A stretch of 64,000 nt of DNA from Cordylochernes scorpioides (taxonomy: Eukaryota > Arthropoda > Arachnida > Pseudoscorpiones > Chernetidae): positions 29,730,190 through 29,794,189 of the forward strand of contig CP092865.1 in assembly GCA_030710605.1 (NCBI GenBank), in the 5' to 3' direction. A program made the position numbers and the translations under genes. The notes under the pieces were generated by a model that did not search any database, was not told the origin of the DNA, and saw only the letters and a list, made by a program, of their open reading frames with translations. How positions within the stretch are numbered: the stretch's first letter is position 1; each line of letters starts with the position of its first letter. Positions 35,601 through 46,558 of this stretch are shown in pieces.

Positions 35601-37224
35601 TGCAAACCGCCAATGCAATTGAAGTGTACTGGTACTGAATGAATGAATGATGCAAACCTCCAATGCAATTGAAGCGTACTTGTACTGAATGAATGAATGA
35701 TGCAAACCGTTAATGCAATGGAAGTGTACTAGTACTGAATGAATGAATGATGCAAACAGCCAATGGAATGGAAGTGTACTGGTACTGAATGAATGAATGA
35801 TGCAAACCGCTAATGAAATGGAAGTGTACTGGTACTGAATAAATGAATGATGCAAACCGCTAATGCAATGGAAGTGTACTGGTACTGAATAAATGAATGA
35901 TGCAAACCGCTAATGCAATGGAAGTGTACTGGTACTTAACGAATGAATTATGCAAACCGCTAATGCAATGTAAGTGTACTGGTACTGAATGAATGAATGA
36001 TGCAAACCGCTTACGCGATGGAAGTGTACTGGGACTGAATGAATGAAGGATGCAAACCGCTAATGCAATGGAAGCGTACTGGTACTGAATGATTGAATGA
36101 TGCAAACCGCTAATGCAATGGAAGTATACTGGTACTGAATGAATGATGCAAACCGATAATGCAATGGAAGTGTACTAGTACTGAATGAATGATGCAAACC
36201 GCTAATGCAATGGAAATGTACTGGTACTGAATGAATGAATGATGCAAACCGCTAATGCAATGGAAATGTACTAGTACTGAATGAAAGAATGATGCAAACC
36301 GCTAATGCAATGGAAGTGTTCCAATACTGAATGAATGATGCAAACCGCTAATGCAATGGAAATGTACTGGTACTGAATGAATGATGCAAACCGCTATTAA
36401 ATTGGAAGTGTACTGGTACTGAATGAATGAATGATGCAAACCGCTATTGCATTGGAAGTGTACTGGTACTGAATGAATGAATGATGCAAACCGCTAATGC
36501 AATGTAAGAGTACTTCTTCTGAATGAATGAATGATGCAAATCGCTATTGCAATGGAAGTGTACTAGTACTGAATGAATGAATGATGCAAACCGCTAAAGC
36601 AATCGAGGTGTACTGGTACTGAATGAATGAATGATGCAAAACGCTAATGCAATGTAAGTGTACTGGTACTTAACGAATGAATGATGCAAACCGCTAATGC
36701 AATGGAAATGTACTAGTACTGAATGAAAGAATGATGCAAACCGCTAATGCAATGGAAGTGTTCCAATACCGAATGAATGATGCAAACCGCTAATGCAATG
36801 GAAATGTACTGGTACTGAATGAATGATGCAAACCGCTATTAAATTGGAAGTGTACTGGTACTGAATGAATGAATGATGCAAACCGCTATTGCATTGAAAA
36901 TGTACTGGTACTAAATGAATGAATGATGCAAACCGCTAATGCAATGTAAGAGTACTTGTTCTGAATGAATGAATGATGCAAACCGCTAATGCAATGGAAG
37001 TGTACTAGTACTAAATGAATGAATGATGCAAACCGCTAATTGTATGGTAGTGTACTGGTACTGAATGAATGATCCAAGCCGCTAATGCGATGGAGGATTA
37101 CTGGTACTGAATGAATGAATGATGCAAACCGCTAATGCAATCGAAATGTACTGGTACTGAATGAATGATGCAAACCGCTAATGCAATGGAAGTGTACTGG
37201 TACTGAATGAATAAATGATGCAAA
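20647..37224. repeat. 16.6-kb minisatellite array, 50-bp unit, higher-order structure
   Basis: About 330 head-to-tail copies of a 50-bp unit, for example ATGCAAACCGCTAATGCAAT followed by GGAAGTGTACTGGTACTG and (AATG)n. Units of 46, 50 and 54 bp arise by gain or loss of one GAAT step. The first ~130 bp are degenerate, as at satellite edges. Groups of variant units recur as higher-order repeats: a block at 24867-25124 repeats at 25900-26157 (1033 bp apart), 29393-29671 at 32528-32806 (3135 bp apart), 30145-30390 at 33276-33521 (3131 bp), and part of the last again near 35460. Minus-strand frames are artefacts of the repeat. Confidence 0.97.
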
Positions 37225-38840
37225 CATGCAGAACGCTCATAGGTCGCTTAATTGGCCTGATGTTATATATTCGCCTCGTATTTACTCCGCGTAAAAATGT
37301 TCTTCAAAGGAAAAATATAAATAGCAAAAAATACTAATTAAAATGTAGCCGAAATATTTCCTCAGCTTTATAACAAGCGACATGTAAAATTTGGTACCAA
37401 TTGGTTCAGTAGATTTTGAAATTATCGCGAAACAGACATTGACTTTTATATAAAAGAAGATAAATTCTATTGAATATATCAAATATAAGATACATGTATT
37501 CAGAATATGCAAATAAAATTTAAATGAATAAAAATAAACTAGAGAATTGTATAAGCTCACTTGAATTTGTTATGTTTTCAATATATTGATTCCAAATGAC
37601 CATGACTTAGGAAATCTCTATTGGCTAGATAAACTGTGGAGATGTGTTTCTAATCTAATGTTTTCAAAAATTGAATAAATTTATATTCACATTTTAAAAA
37701 AGGGAAACAATATTAGATATACAAAAGGAATACACAATTAAAAAAACCGCTGTATTAGTTTAAAACAGAAGGGTTTTTATTTGAATAATAAAAAATAAGA
37801 AAACAATATATTTTATAAATATAAAGCAGTATTGTAAAAAACTCAGAAAAAATCATCTTTATAAAATCATCAAAAATAAAGAAGGGAAATTTAAAAAAAA
37901 GTAAAAAATATAAAAATCGAAAGATATGAGTAATAATAAAAGTATATCAAATTACTAAGTAGATGTGATAGATTTTTACAGTATATAAGAAAAATTCGCA
38001 GAAGAATATATAAACTCTTATCAACTGTCAATATAGAAATTATCAAAAGAATTGAACCAAGGAGATACAGAGAAAAGAAATTAAAATAGGACGGATAACA
38101 TTGTATATAAATTAAGATATTACCTTATTTGATGGGTATCATGAAAAACATATTTCGCAATATTTATGCTAAAACTTTCCTTATTTTTTGTATTTTTATA
38201 TACGTGATATATATACAAAGAGTAATCAAGCAATTAAAATAGCTTCTAGGATTTAGAGGTCTTGTAGGCCAAAGGTTAGACCTTGACACTTACGAGCATT
38301 TATAATTATTAATGATTATAATGCAATGATTATGATCATTACAAGGCCAAATTGAGGATATTCTGAGGTCCATTTTGATTGAAAAAAAAGGTTGGTATTA
38401 GAGAAAGCCAATAATAACTTTGGAATGAACAAATTTTCTCCAGCTATATATTCTCTTAAACAAACTTCAAGGATGAGATATCATGTCCTGGGTGGAATAC
38501 CATATACATAACAAAACCCTGCTGAGAATTAAAATATCTCATTATAATGACAATAGGACTAATTTTACTGTGTGATAAAATTACCCCCCGTTATTAATAT
38601 AAATATTTATAATTGTAATTTTTAAAAATATATAAATGGATGCATTAGATGTAGAAAATAAGGAGAAGCTGATATATTGATTGTTATTAGATAATAAAAA
38701 GACATATATATTATTATGGATTATTTTATCTAATGATTTAAGTATGGATATCACTATTTTCAGAATTGATAGTTAAGTGCATCATTTATTATCTTCAAAG
38801 GAGATAGCTGAAAATTTTGAAAAAAAAAAAAAAATTTAAG
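37225..38840. other. AT-rich non-coding DNA
   Basis: Begins abruptly after the minisatellite. The segment at 37370-37460 (GGTTCAGTAGATTTTGAAAT, then CATTGACTTTTATATAAAAG) resembles the degenerate 3' sequences of many arthropod transposons, but I cannot name a family. The rest is AT-rich with no recognised feature. Confidence 0.45.
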
Positions 38841-38844
38841 AAGG

Positions 38845-39005
38845 CTATGTGTGTTGAAGATTGCTATGGTTGGTTGAAAGCTACGTTTGATTGAAGATAG
38901 CTATTGTTTGTTGAAAATGACTAGTTTTCATTGAAAATGGCTCTATGGTTAGTTGAAGGATATAATTGGTTGAAGGCTATGTTTGTTGAAGATGGCTATT
39001 GTTGA
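38845..39005. repeat. Degenerate ~30-bp tandem repeat (GAAGATGGCTATTGTTGRTT-like)
   Basis: Irregular repeats of TTGAAGATNGCTATNGTTGRTTGAAAGCTA. A related array lies at 58255-58390 on the other side of the composite Penelope-like insertion, so the two probably belonged to one locus. Confidence 0.65.
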
Positions 39006-39222
39006 TTGAATAATTTTATTTCATTTATTTATTACAAAACACACGCTATGTTATATGTGGATATTTGCGTGTAAATGTTTAAACTATTTTATGAACATAG
39101 TTTTTAAAAATATATTCAATTTATTTCAAGTTTTAAAGAGAGAGTGAGGTTATTTAAATTTACATTTTAGTGCGATAATTATACAAGAAATAAAATATAT
39201 TTACACACATATTATTAAAAAC
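39006..39222. other. AT-rich DNA before the Penelope-like insertion
   Basis: No recognised feature. Confidence 0.4.
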
Positions 39223-39234
39223 GTTTAATACATT
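39223..39234. repeat. Left target-site duplication of the composite PLE
   Basis: GTTTAATACATT, identical to 57317-57328. Confidence 0.75.
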
Positions 39235-39273
39235 TTTTTTAATATGAAAAATAGACACTTCGACCAGTTAGAG

Positions 39274-39340
39274 TTTTCTATTTTTCTCAACGTTTCGACA
39301 AAAATCTTTTGCCTTCGTCAAGAGAAGTAAATTAAAAAAA
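39274..39340 (-). ncRNA. Hammerhead-ribozyme-like motif, core mutated
   Basis: Minus strand: stem I strand, TTGACGA (39321-39315), a stem II hairpin, GAAAC (39296-39292), GTT and the stem I partner GAGAAAAATAGAAAA. The layout equals that at 57181-57245, but the invariant first C of CUGANGA is T here, so cleavage is unlikely. Confidence 0.5.
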
Positions 39341-39611
39341 GCATTTGGCAAGGCGTTAAAAATTGTTCTGAGGTTGCAAGGGCGTTCTCACATGATTTTT
39401 CGAATTTATTACAACATCTAAAGCACGAGTCAAAAACAAATATTAAACTTGTCAAAGACTATGATCTTGGTGAAATAAATAAATATATAATAATAAAATT
39501 ATAATCAAATAAATAAATGAAGTAATATAATGATAACAATAACAAAGATTACATATTATTTTATAAATTTATAACTATCATGTACAATTTATATCTAGCT
39601 TTTAACTACTT

Positions 39612-39923
39612 TTAAAAATTTAAAAATGAAGTATATTGTTGCGGAATATCTTCAAATGTATTTATAGTTTTTGTCCCCATTTCTCGTGATATCCATCCCT
39701 CTAAAAATAATCTTTCCTTTTTAAATTTTATATTCTTATGAAATATGTCAATATCATTCCAATCTGGCCTATGTCCTGAATATAATGCATGTTCTCCAAT
39801 TTTTCTTAACGCCCTTCTCCCCAATAAACCCTTTTAGTGTTCCTTAATTCTGGTCTCTAAATTTCGGCCAGTTTCTCCTACATAAATATTTTCACATTAT
39901 GTGCATATAATGCCGTAAATCCC
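39612..39923 (-). pseudogene. GIY-YIG endonuclease domain of the inverted PLE copy
   Basis: Minus-strand translation shows GIYGIICT, a stop, CENIYVGETGRNLETRIKEH, another stop, then GLLGRRALRKIGEHALYSGH and on to QQYTSFLNF before the final stop at 39612. GIY...YVG, the conserved R in GRNLETR and the EH pair are the hallmarks of the PLE GIY-YIG nuclease, which nicks target DNA to prime reverse transcription. The first TAA lies at the same codon in the plus-strand copy at 52042-52353, a shared lesion. The domain is inactive as read. Confidence 0.8.
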
Positions 39924-40159
39924 GTTAATCCCGTTTTAATGTGCCTTTTTTATCCTTCATTATGTTATTTCTAGTTAAAAATTCCCTTTATGTCCCAGTA
40001 CTATACCAAATATTATATTTATATTTTTTCAAATTTCCATATATTTCTTTCGTTAACCATTTCTTTAATATATGGGATTATTATATTAGTGTAACCTTCT
40101 GTACTTCTATTCAAATTTGGTCTATCTATTTCATATTTTCTAATCCATTTATTTATGAA

Positions 40160-40319
40160 CCTCAGAACAATTTTTAACGCCTTGCCAAATGCTTTATTTT
40201 TATTTACTTCTCCTGACGAGGGGACTTCTCGAAACGTTGAGAAAAATAAAAACTCTAACTGGCCGAAGTGTCTTTTTTTCATATAAATATGAATGCCGGC
40301 CAGGCAGCCTCTATCTTTA
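40160..40319 (+). repeat. 5' terminal repeat (pLTR) of the plus-strand PLE copy
   Basis: From CCTCAGAACAATTTTTAACG to TATCTTTA it matches 57148-57315. It contains a hammerhead-like motif and ends CCGGCCAGGCAGCCTC plus a few bases. PLEs characteristically carry such repeats, which are not true LTRs. Confidence 0.75.
40193..40250 (+). ncRNA. Hammerhead-ribozyme-like motif in the 5' pLTR
   Basis: Core CTGACGA (40213-40219) and GAAAC (40231-40235) flank a short, weak stem II (GGGG ACTT CTC). GTT (40236-40238) then gives a two-base-pair stem III from palindromic ACGT, and stem I pairs CTC (40210-40212) with GAG (40239-40241) and TTTATTTTT (40193-40201) with AAAAATAAA (40242-40250). Confidence 0.55.
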
Positions 40320-42130
40320 CGATAATTAAGACCAATTTTGGTCCCGAGGTATTCAAGATGGCAAGGCAACTAGAGAAGACTATGCTCAAGTTTGCAAGGA
40401 CAAAACATTCTACATATTTTAACCACCGTATCAAAGATCTCAATATCATTCCCCGAGCCTGAATGTAAAAGCGCTGGTTGAAACTCCATATGGAAGACAG
40501 ATTGCTAGAAGAGCAAGTCTTCGGTTCGTCAAGGCACGCATCCAAGCATCTCACAGAATGTTAGATATACAGAAGAAAAATTTGGCGAGTCAGCGAATTG
40601 TTATTTCGGAAATATTAGATGAAAATTACATAAAAAGCCTTGAAGAGAGTATACAGAGAGGAATAAAGAAAATAGAAGAACGGCTAATGATCACAATGAG
40701 AAACAAATTGGATAGATGGGCTCCTAGAATCAAGAAGGTCGATCCTAGGAGAGTATGCAACCTCTCAGGGAAGGATATAACTGAAGATCAGTTGAGGCTT
40801 CTTGATAAAGGGTCAAACTATATACCTATGCCACTTAAAATGATTACATTAGACTAATATCTAACACTAAGAATGGAATCAAAAATTTAAATGAAAATGA
40901 TAAAGTCATTATTAGAAACAAAATAACAAATTGAATATCAAGGACAGCAAAAAACTCAAAAAAAATTAAATTGGATAAATCAAAAAGCTCAGAATGTGGG
41001 GATATCAGGAAATTAAAAAATGACGACAGCATAGTCATAACTAAGGCAGATAAAGGAGACAAGACAGTCGTGATTAAGAGAGAAGATTATAATGATAAAA
41101 TCACGAACCCTCTCAACGATAACAACACATATGAAGAAATTCGAGAAGATTCTACTAAAAAATATAAAGCTTAAAATATCTAAATTTATCAGAGGCATGA
41201 AATCTAAGGCCTTCGACAAAAGAAAATTGAAGCTAGAAGATGTCGCTACACCTCGCTTCAAAGGACTACCAAAGATCCATAAGGAAAGAGTTCCACTACG
41301 GCCCATTGTGTCAGGATTCAAGGCTCCCACCAGAGGTCTGGCGGACTGGCTTAAAAACCAAATTCCGAGCACAAGAAAGATTTCTGGGTTAGAAATAGGA
41401 AAGAGATATTAGATATAACTAAATATTTAAAGCTGAATGAACACGAAATAATGGTATCCTTTGACGTCAAATCGCTTTTCACCAATATTAATAGAACCTT
41501 AGCTCTTAAAGAGCTAAAATAATTTTTCGAGATGAAAATACAAAATTGCGTAATCAAGGGATTAGAAATCGATGAACTGATAGAAGGCTTTAGGTTATGT
41601 GTAGAAAATAATTATTTTTAGATTAGGGCTAAATTCTACAGACAAAAAGACGGTATTGCTATGGGATGCCCTACCAGTATGGTCATAGCTGACATTGTAA
41701 TGGCATCAATAGATATAAAGGCAATTTTAATAGAGGGAATAAAGATATGGGGACGGTATATAGATGATGTTTTTCGCAGTGATCCAAGAAGAAAAAAAAT
41801 TAACGAGATCATTGTCAAATTAAATAATTTAGAAATAGGATTAGAATTCACTGTCGAAACAGAAAAAGAAGGATTTTTACCATTCTTAGATGTAGGGTTA
41901 AGCCGTAAAGAAGATGGATCTATTCTTACCAGCGTTTTCAGAAAGCCAACATACTGTGTGATACATCTAAATTTTAATTTTAACAATCCTATATTATACA
42001 AAAGGCAGATGATAAAACCTCTTGCACAAAGAGCCAAACAGGTATGTATAGACCAAGATATTTGTAAAAAAGAGATAAAAAAATTAGGGCGGAGATATAA
42101 CAATCCGAATATCCAGTTGGCTTCATAAAT
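40260..42130 (+). pseudogene. Penelope-like reverse transcriptase, frameshifted
   Basis: The N-terminal extension is read from about 40330 (PEVFKMARQLEKTMLKFART), broken by a one-base loss near 40450, then open at 40558-40857 with CNLSGKDITEDQLRLLDKGS, typical of PLE RTs. Further blocks are VITKADKGDKTVVIKREDY (about 41025), RFKGLPKIHKE and PLRPIVSGFKAP (about 41260-41330), VSFDVKSLFTNI, KDGIAMGCPTSMVIADIVM (about 41650) and the catalytic YIDDVF near 41760. At least one stop (TAG near 41620) and several shifts separate these blocks. PLE RTs are related to telomerase and prime on nicked target DNA. This copy is dead. Confidence 0.88.
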
Positions 42131-42317
42131 AAATGGATTAGAATATATGAAATAGATAGACCAAATTTGAATAGAACTACAGAAGGTTACACTAATATAA
42201 TAATCCCATATATTAGAGAAGTTGATAAGGAAATATCTAGAATTAAAAAAATAATTAAATATAATATTTGGTATAGTACTGGGACAAAAAGGGAATTTTT
42301 AACTAGAAATAACATAT

Positions 42318-42455
42318 TATTATGTATCTAGTTTAGGAATTTTATGACGCAACGCTAGCCATTTTTGCATACTACTATTTTAATTAAAAACAAAGTATTT
42401 ATACAGAAAATGATGATGATAAATAATCTCTATTTTAAAATATGAATATATAACA
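42318..42455 (-). repeat. 3' LTR of the minus-strand Ty3/Gypsy element
   Basis: On the minus strand starts TGTTATATATTC and ends TACATAATA. The end is TA rather than CA in both LTRs. Confidence 0.88.
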
Positions 42456-43632
42456 ACTTCTCCCCACAAAAAAAAATTATATCTCAAAAACTTCGAAGGC
42501 CTTCTTAATCTTGAGGACCTTCTCAAAATAGGACTCGATGCTTCACCAGTAGGATCAATTTCCTGACCAGCTTGGGGGTCTTCAATTTTAGTTGACTCTT
42601 GTGGGGTTGACGATGTAGACGGAGTTGCTTCACTTTCTCCACAACCTCTGACTTGATCTAAATGCCGGTTTAAAATTTCTCCGTCATCTGTCTCTACTTT
42701 AATAGAAACAGGACCAGTTTTTCTTGCACTACACCTGGTAGCCATGCTATAACTGCCTGTCCTTTATTTACTACTCTATGGGGTTTCCAATTTCTTATAA
42801 ACCTATCCTCTTGTCGTATCCTTCCCTCCGACACACTTTCAGGATGAAATTTATCTATGAGACTCTTCAGGTTTCTGTTCATCAACAACTGTGCTGGGGA
42901 TTTTTGCGTCGTGCTGTTTATCGCTATTATCATCGATAACAAAGATCTAGATAACCTAGTCGTCCAATTTCCCGAGCTGTTCTTTCTTAGCAGATTTTTA
43001 AGCGTCTGAATAGCTCTCTCCACCTGCCCATTTGACGCTGCATGATAAGGCGCACACAAGATGTGCCTTACGCCATTTCTTTTTAAGAAAGTCTTGAAAA
43101 GTTCCGATGTGAAGGACGTACCATTATCTGAAACTATCACATCCGGCAACCCGTGAGTCGCGGATATTTCCCTTAGACTATTGATGGTAGTTTCAGTAGT
43201 TATTGTAGACACGATTTTAGCCTCAATCCACTTAGAATAGGCATCAACTACAACCAGAAAAAGTTTTCCTTGAAAAGGACCCGCATGATCAATATGTAGT
43301 CTCGACCAAGGTCTTGATGGCCTAATCCAAGGATATACGTCAGTTTTTGGCGGATCGTGACTACACGACAAACAAACTGCACAACTGGATATCATCCTTT
43401 CAATATCTTTATCCATCCCGGGCCACCAGCATAATCCTCGAGCTAGCGCTTTTGTCCCCACTATGCCAATATGAGTGTCATGCAAGAGATTTAAGATGTC
43501 TCTTCTCAACTTTTCAGGAATTATCACTCTGCTCCCCCAAAGCAAGCAATCTTTGTGAACTGAAATCTCACTAGACCTGTTGGAAAAATCTTTAAATTTC
43601 TCCTCATACCTCTGCTCAGGCCACCCATTCAT
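42380..43632 (-). pseudogene. Integrase and C-terminal tail of the minus-strand element
   Basis: Integrase zinc domain (LLHDTHIGIVGTKALARG; SSCAVCLSC), catalytic core with D, D and E at LHIDHAGPF, VSDNGTSF and SNGQVERAI, then a C-terminal part (RNWKPHRVVNKGQAVIAWLPG). A shift near 42700-42745 separates the tail, which includes a Ser/Thr/Glu-rich linker and RRSSRLRRPSKFLRYNF, seen at the end of K02A2.6-like Ty3/Gypsy polyproteins. Upstream and downstream parts are complete apart from the shift. Confidence 0.88.
42456..42467 (-). promoter_or_regulatory. Polypurine tract, minus-strand element
   Basis: GTGGGGAGAAGT on the minus strand, directly before the 3' LTR. Confidence 0.75.
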
Positions 43633-43635
43633 TGC

Positions 43636-44785
43636 CTAAAATTTTATCCTAGACAGAATAGGATCTTTACTAGTTAGTTTTGCCACTTCCGAAGAATTAA
43701 TTGCAGCATGCTCCGATTCTATAAAAAACACCTCTGAAGGGTTCGGAACTACACTTGGACATTCATTTAAAGGAAGTCTACTTAGTGCATCTACATTCCC
43801 ATTTGTTCTTACTGGTTTATATTCTATAGAGTATGAATATGCAGACAAAGTTAGGCACCATCGTAACATGCGAGGTGATAAAACTTGAGGTATCGGTTTA
43901 CTAGGGTTGAAAAGGCCAATTAGAGGTTTATGGTCTGTCAAAATTTTAAATTTCCTCCCCAGAATATACTGATAAAATTTAGATACAGCAAATATTACTG
44001 CCAATGCTTCTCTATCAATCACAGCATATCTTCTTTCAGTTTTATTCAAGGTCCGGGAGGCGAATACAACTGGTCTTTCAACTCCATGATCTACTTGAGA
44101 CAATATGGCTCCAATGCCATACTCAGAAGCATCACAGCTGACCAGAATAGGCAGATTATCATCAAAACGAGCTAAAACAGACTCAGAACTGATTAAGCTT
44201 TTAGCTTCTTTAAAGGCTCTTTGATGCTCTGTGTTCCATTTCCAAGGATTATTACTGTCTAAAAGTCTATGAAGAGGTTCAACTACTGTAGCTTTATTTC
44301 TTAAAAACCTCTCATAATAATTTAAAAGTCCTAAAAAAGACATCAATTCTTTTTTATTAGATGGTGGTCTGGCATCTTTAATTGCTCTCAACCTTTCTTC
44401 GGATAGATGAATTCCTTTATTGTCAATTTTCATTCCTAAAAATTCAATTTCTGGAACATAGAATTCACATTTGTTTCTTTTAAGACGGAGTCCTGCTTCC
44501 TTGAAACGCAAAATAACTTTTTCAGTTTTTTTTCTTAAGGTCACCACAATTTATTCCTGATATAAGGACATCGTCCAAATAAACTGCTACTACATCAATC
44601 CCCATTAGAAGAGTGTCCATAAATCTTTGGAAGGTTCCGACTGCGGAATTCATTCCAAAGGGAAGACGTTTAACTCTATACAATCCTCTGGGCGTAATAA
44701 TGGTAAGAATTTCAGAAGATTCATCATCCATCTTTAATTGTTGATAGGCTTGGGCCATATCAAATTTAGTAAAATACCTTACCAT
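43636..44785 (-). pseudogene. RT and RNase H of the minus-strand element
   Basis: 44785-44522 holds the RT palm: FTKFDMAQAYQQL, RLPFGMNSAVGTFQRFMD and the catalytic YLDDVLISG. A frameshift near 44530 leads to 44547-43636 with the thumb (EIEFLGMKIDNKGIHLS), RNase H (SCDASEYGIGAIL, REALAVIFAVSKFYQYI, TDHKPLIGLF) and the linker DALSRLPL. It ends at a stop before integrase. RT and RNase H copy element RNA to cDNA in the particle. Confidence 0.88.
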
Positions 44786-46218
44786 CTCTTAACCTGTCCA
44801 AAAGTTGTGGAATTGTGGGCAGTGGATATTTATCTGGGTTGGTATATAAGTTAACTGTTGTCTTGTAATCATGACAAATCCTTATTGTTCCATCATTTTT
44901 TAGAACCGTAACAATTGGTGATGCCCATTTCGAAAATTTTATTGGTTCAATAATTCCTTGCTCTTCCAGGGATTTCAGCTTTTTATCCACTAACTCTCTT
45001 AGAGCAAAAGGCACTGCCCTGGCCTTTACAAATTTTGGCACAGCATTTTCAGGAAGATCAATGTGAATTAAAGGGCCATTGTAAGCATCTATTTCTTCCT
45101 TGAACAATTCATCGATTTCAGGAGATATCGGATTAGTTTCCAATGAATTTAAAAAGTTTAACTTCAGGCGAAAAGCAGAAAACCATTGCCTTCCCAGAAT
45201 GTTGGGACCCAAACCATCAGCCACTAAAATTGGCAAAATTCTACTACCATGGGATAGCCTTGCTTTAACATAGAGTTTCCCAAGAATTTTTACTTGACTG
45301 GATGACCATGTATTTAGAAGTATCTCAGATTTTTTAAGTTGCGTCAATTTCCAATATTCAAGAAAAGTTTCTTTATTTAATAATGAGTATGCACTTCCCG
45401 AGTCAATTAACATGTGTACATCGTGGTTATCCAAATTTGCTGTTATATAATAAGGATTGCTTATCTTTTCCCTTCTCAGGCAACATAAATTTGGATTACT
45501 ATTAGCCCTATATAGGTTTCCAGATTTACCAACATTTGTTAAGCAAGCTTTTTGTACATGACCAATCTTGCCACATTTAAAACATTTTGCATTTCGGAAT
45601 TTACAAACATTTGGCATATGATTTCCCTTACAACGTATGCAAATTATTATTTTATTATTACATTTCTTGAATTCTTTAACATGAACTTTGCCCGATTTAA
45701 ATTTAGATGGTTCAGTTTTGCTAGCTTTTTTCATCATATTTATTTCTGTAATTTTTTCTTGCAAAATACTGGCGTCTGCACTAGCCGATTCATCACACAT
45801 TGCCAAATTCACAGCCTTTTCAAAGGTTAAATCTTTTTCAGACAATAGTCTTTTAACCAGATATTCATTTCTCAGGCCACATACCAGTCTATCTCTTAAG
45901 CGATCATCTAAATCAATAAATTCACAGTTTTCGCTTAACTTTCTTAGTTCAGCCACATAGGCGGATACAGATTCTGTGCCTTGATTTCTTTTATTGAAAT
46001 TATATCTTTGTACAATTACGTTTGGTTTAGGGCAGAAATGGCCAGTCAATAGCCTGATCAATTCGCTAAAATCAATATCATTTAAAGATTTAGGTGCGGC
46101 CAATGATCTTGCCAAAGAAAATGTTTCAGGACCTATTAAAGTCAATAATATTGCTTTCTTTTGTTCAATTTTTTCAATGCCATTCGCCACGAAATAAAAA
46201 TTAATTCTTTCGAGATAT
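44766..46218 (-). pseudogene. gag-protease and RT start of the minus-strand element
   Basis: About 480 codons open on the minus strand. The Gag capsid-like part includes VQRYNFNKRNQGTESVSAYV and ENCEFIDLDDRLRDRL. Then come two zinc knuckles, CIRCKGNHMPNVC and CFKCGKIGHVQKAC (about 45560-45660), the protease active site LIDSGSAYSLL (about 45390), and the start of RT (KKLKSLEEQGIIEP; ICHDYKTTVN), ending by frameshift at 44766. DSG replaces the DTG commonly seen; it is an accepted variant of the active site. The first four codons of the open frame come from the LTR of the nested element, not from this gene. Confidence 0.88.
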
Positions 46219-46558
46219 TGTTGCATCATGGCTAATGAACCTATTTTATTTTAATTTGTAATATTATTTTTCATATATTTTAAATTCAAATTTATATTTT
46301 ATATTTATTTATTTTATTAACCAGAATATATGTATTATAGAATCATCATTTGTATTTAGGTACACGTGTGACTTCACTGCTCTCTTTGATGTGAGAAATA
46401 AATAAACATTATTCTGGAGGCTACTTAAAGTGGAGTTATCTCATTATTCCCTTATACAAAATTGTAGGATGGTTTAAACACGCTCTGGTAAGATGCAAGA
46501 CCCAGCACAGGAGAGAATCAAGGCTGAAGAGTCTGCCAAGCCGCAACCTGGTGCAACG
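46219..46558 (+). repeat. 5' LTR of the plus-strand nested Ty3/Gypsy element
   Basis: Contains AATAAATAAAC near 46400. It also contains the presumed gag start codon (46493), so gag begins inside the LTR. Directly followed by ATTGGTGGAGATGC, the primer-site region. Confidence 0.88.

Larger units (their letters stand above)
39235..40159 (-). mobile_element. Truncated inverted Penelope-like copy
   Basis: On the minus strand it starts in the last part of the RT region at the junction with the plus-strand terminal repeat (about 40159). It then reads through the GIY-YIG domain (39923-39612), the 3' untranslated region and a terminal repeat with a mutated hammerhead-like motif. The 3' untranslated part (39345-39600) matches 56941-57147 of the plus copy in reverse complement. 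Such truncated inverted partners are typical of Penelope insertions. Confidence 0.8.

Noticed and set aside
21952..36105. Many minus-strand open frames (repeats of HHSFIQYQYTSIALAVC)
   Set aside because: They are translations of the 50-bp repeat; the frame rotates every unit and variants break it freely.
20647..37224. CRISPR-like array of regular repeats
   Set aside because: Units are contiguous with no unique spacers, length steps are 4 bp, and the setting is eukaryotic. It is a minisatellite.
37282..37560. Minus-strand 92-codon frame
   Set aside because: Low-complexity Tyr/Ile/Phe-rich frame in AT-rich DNA with no recognisable domain.
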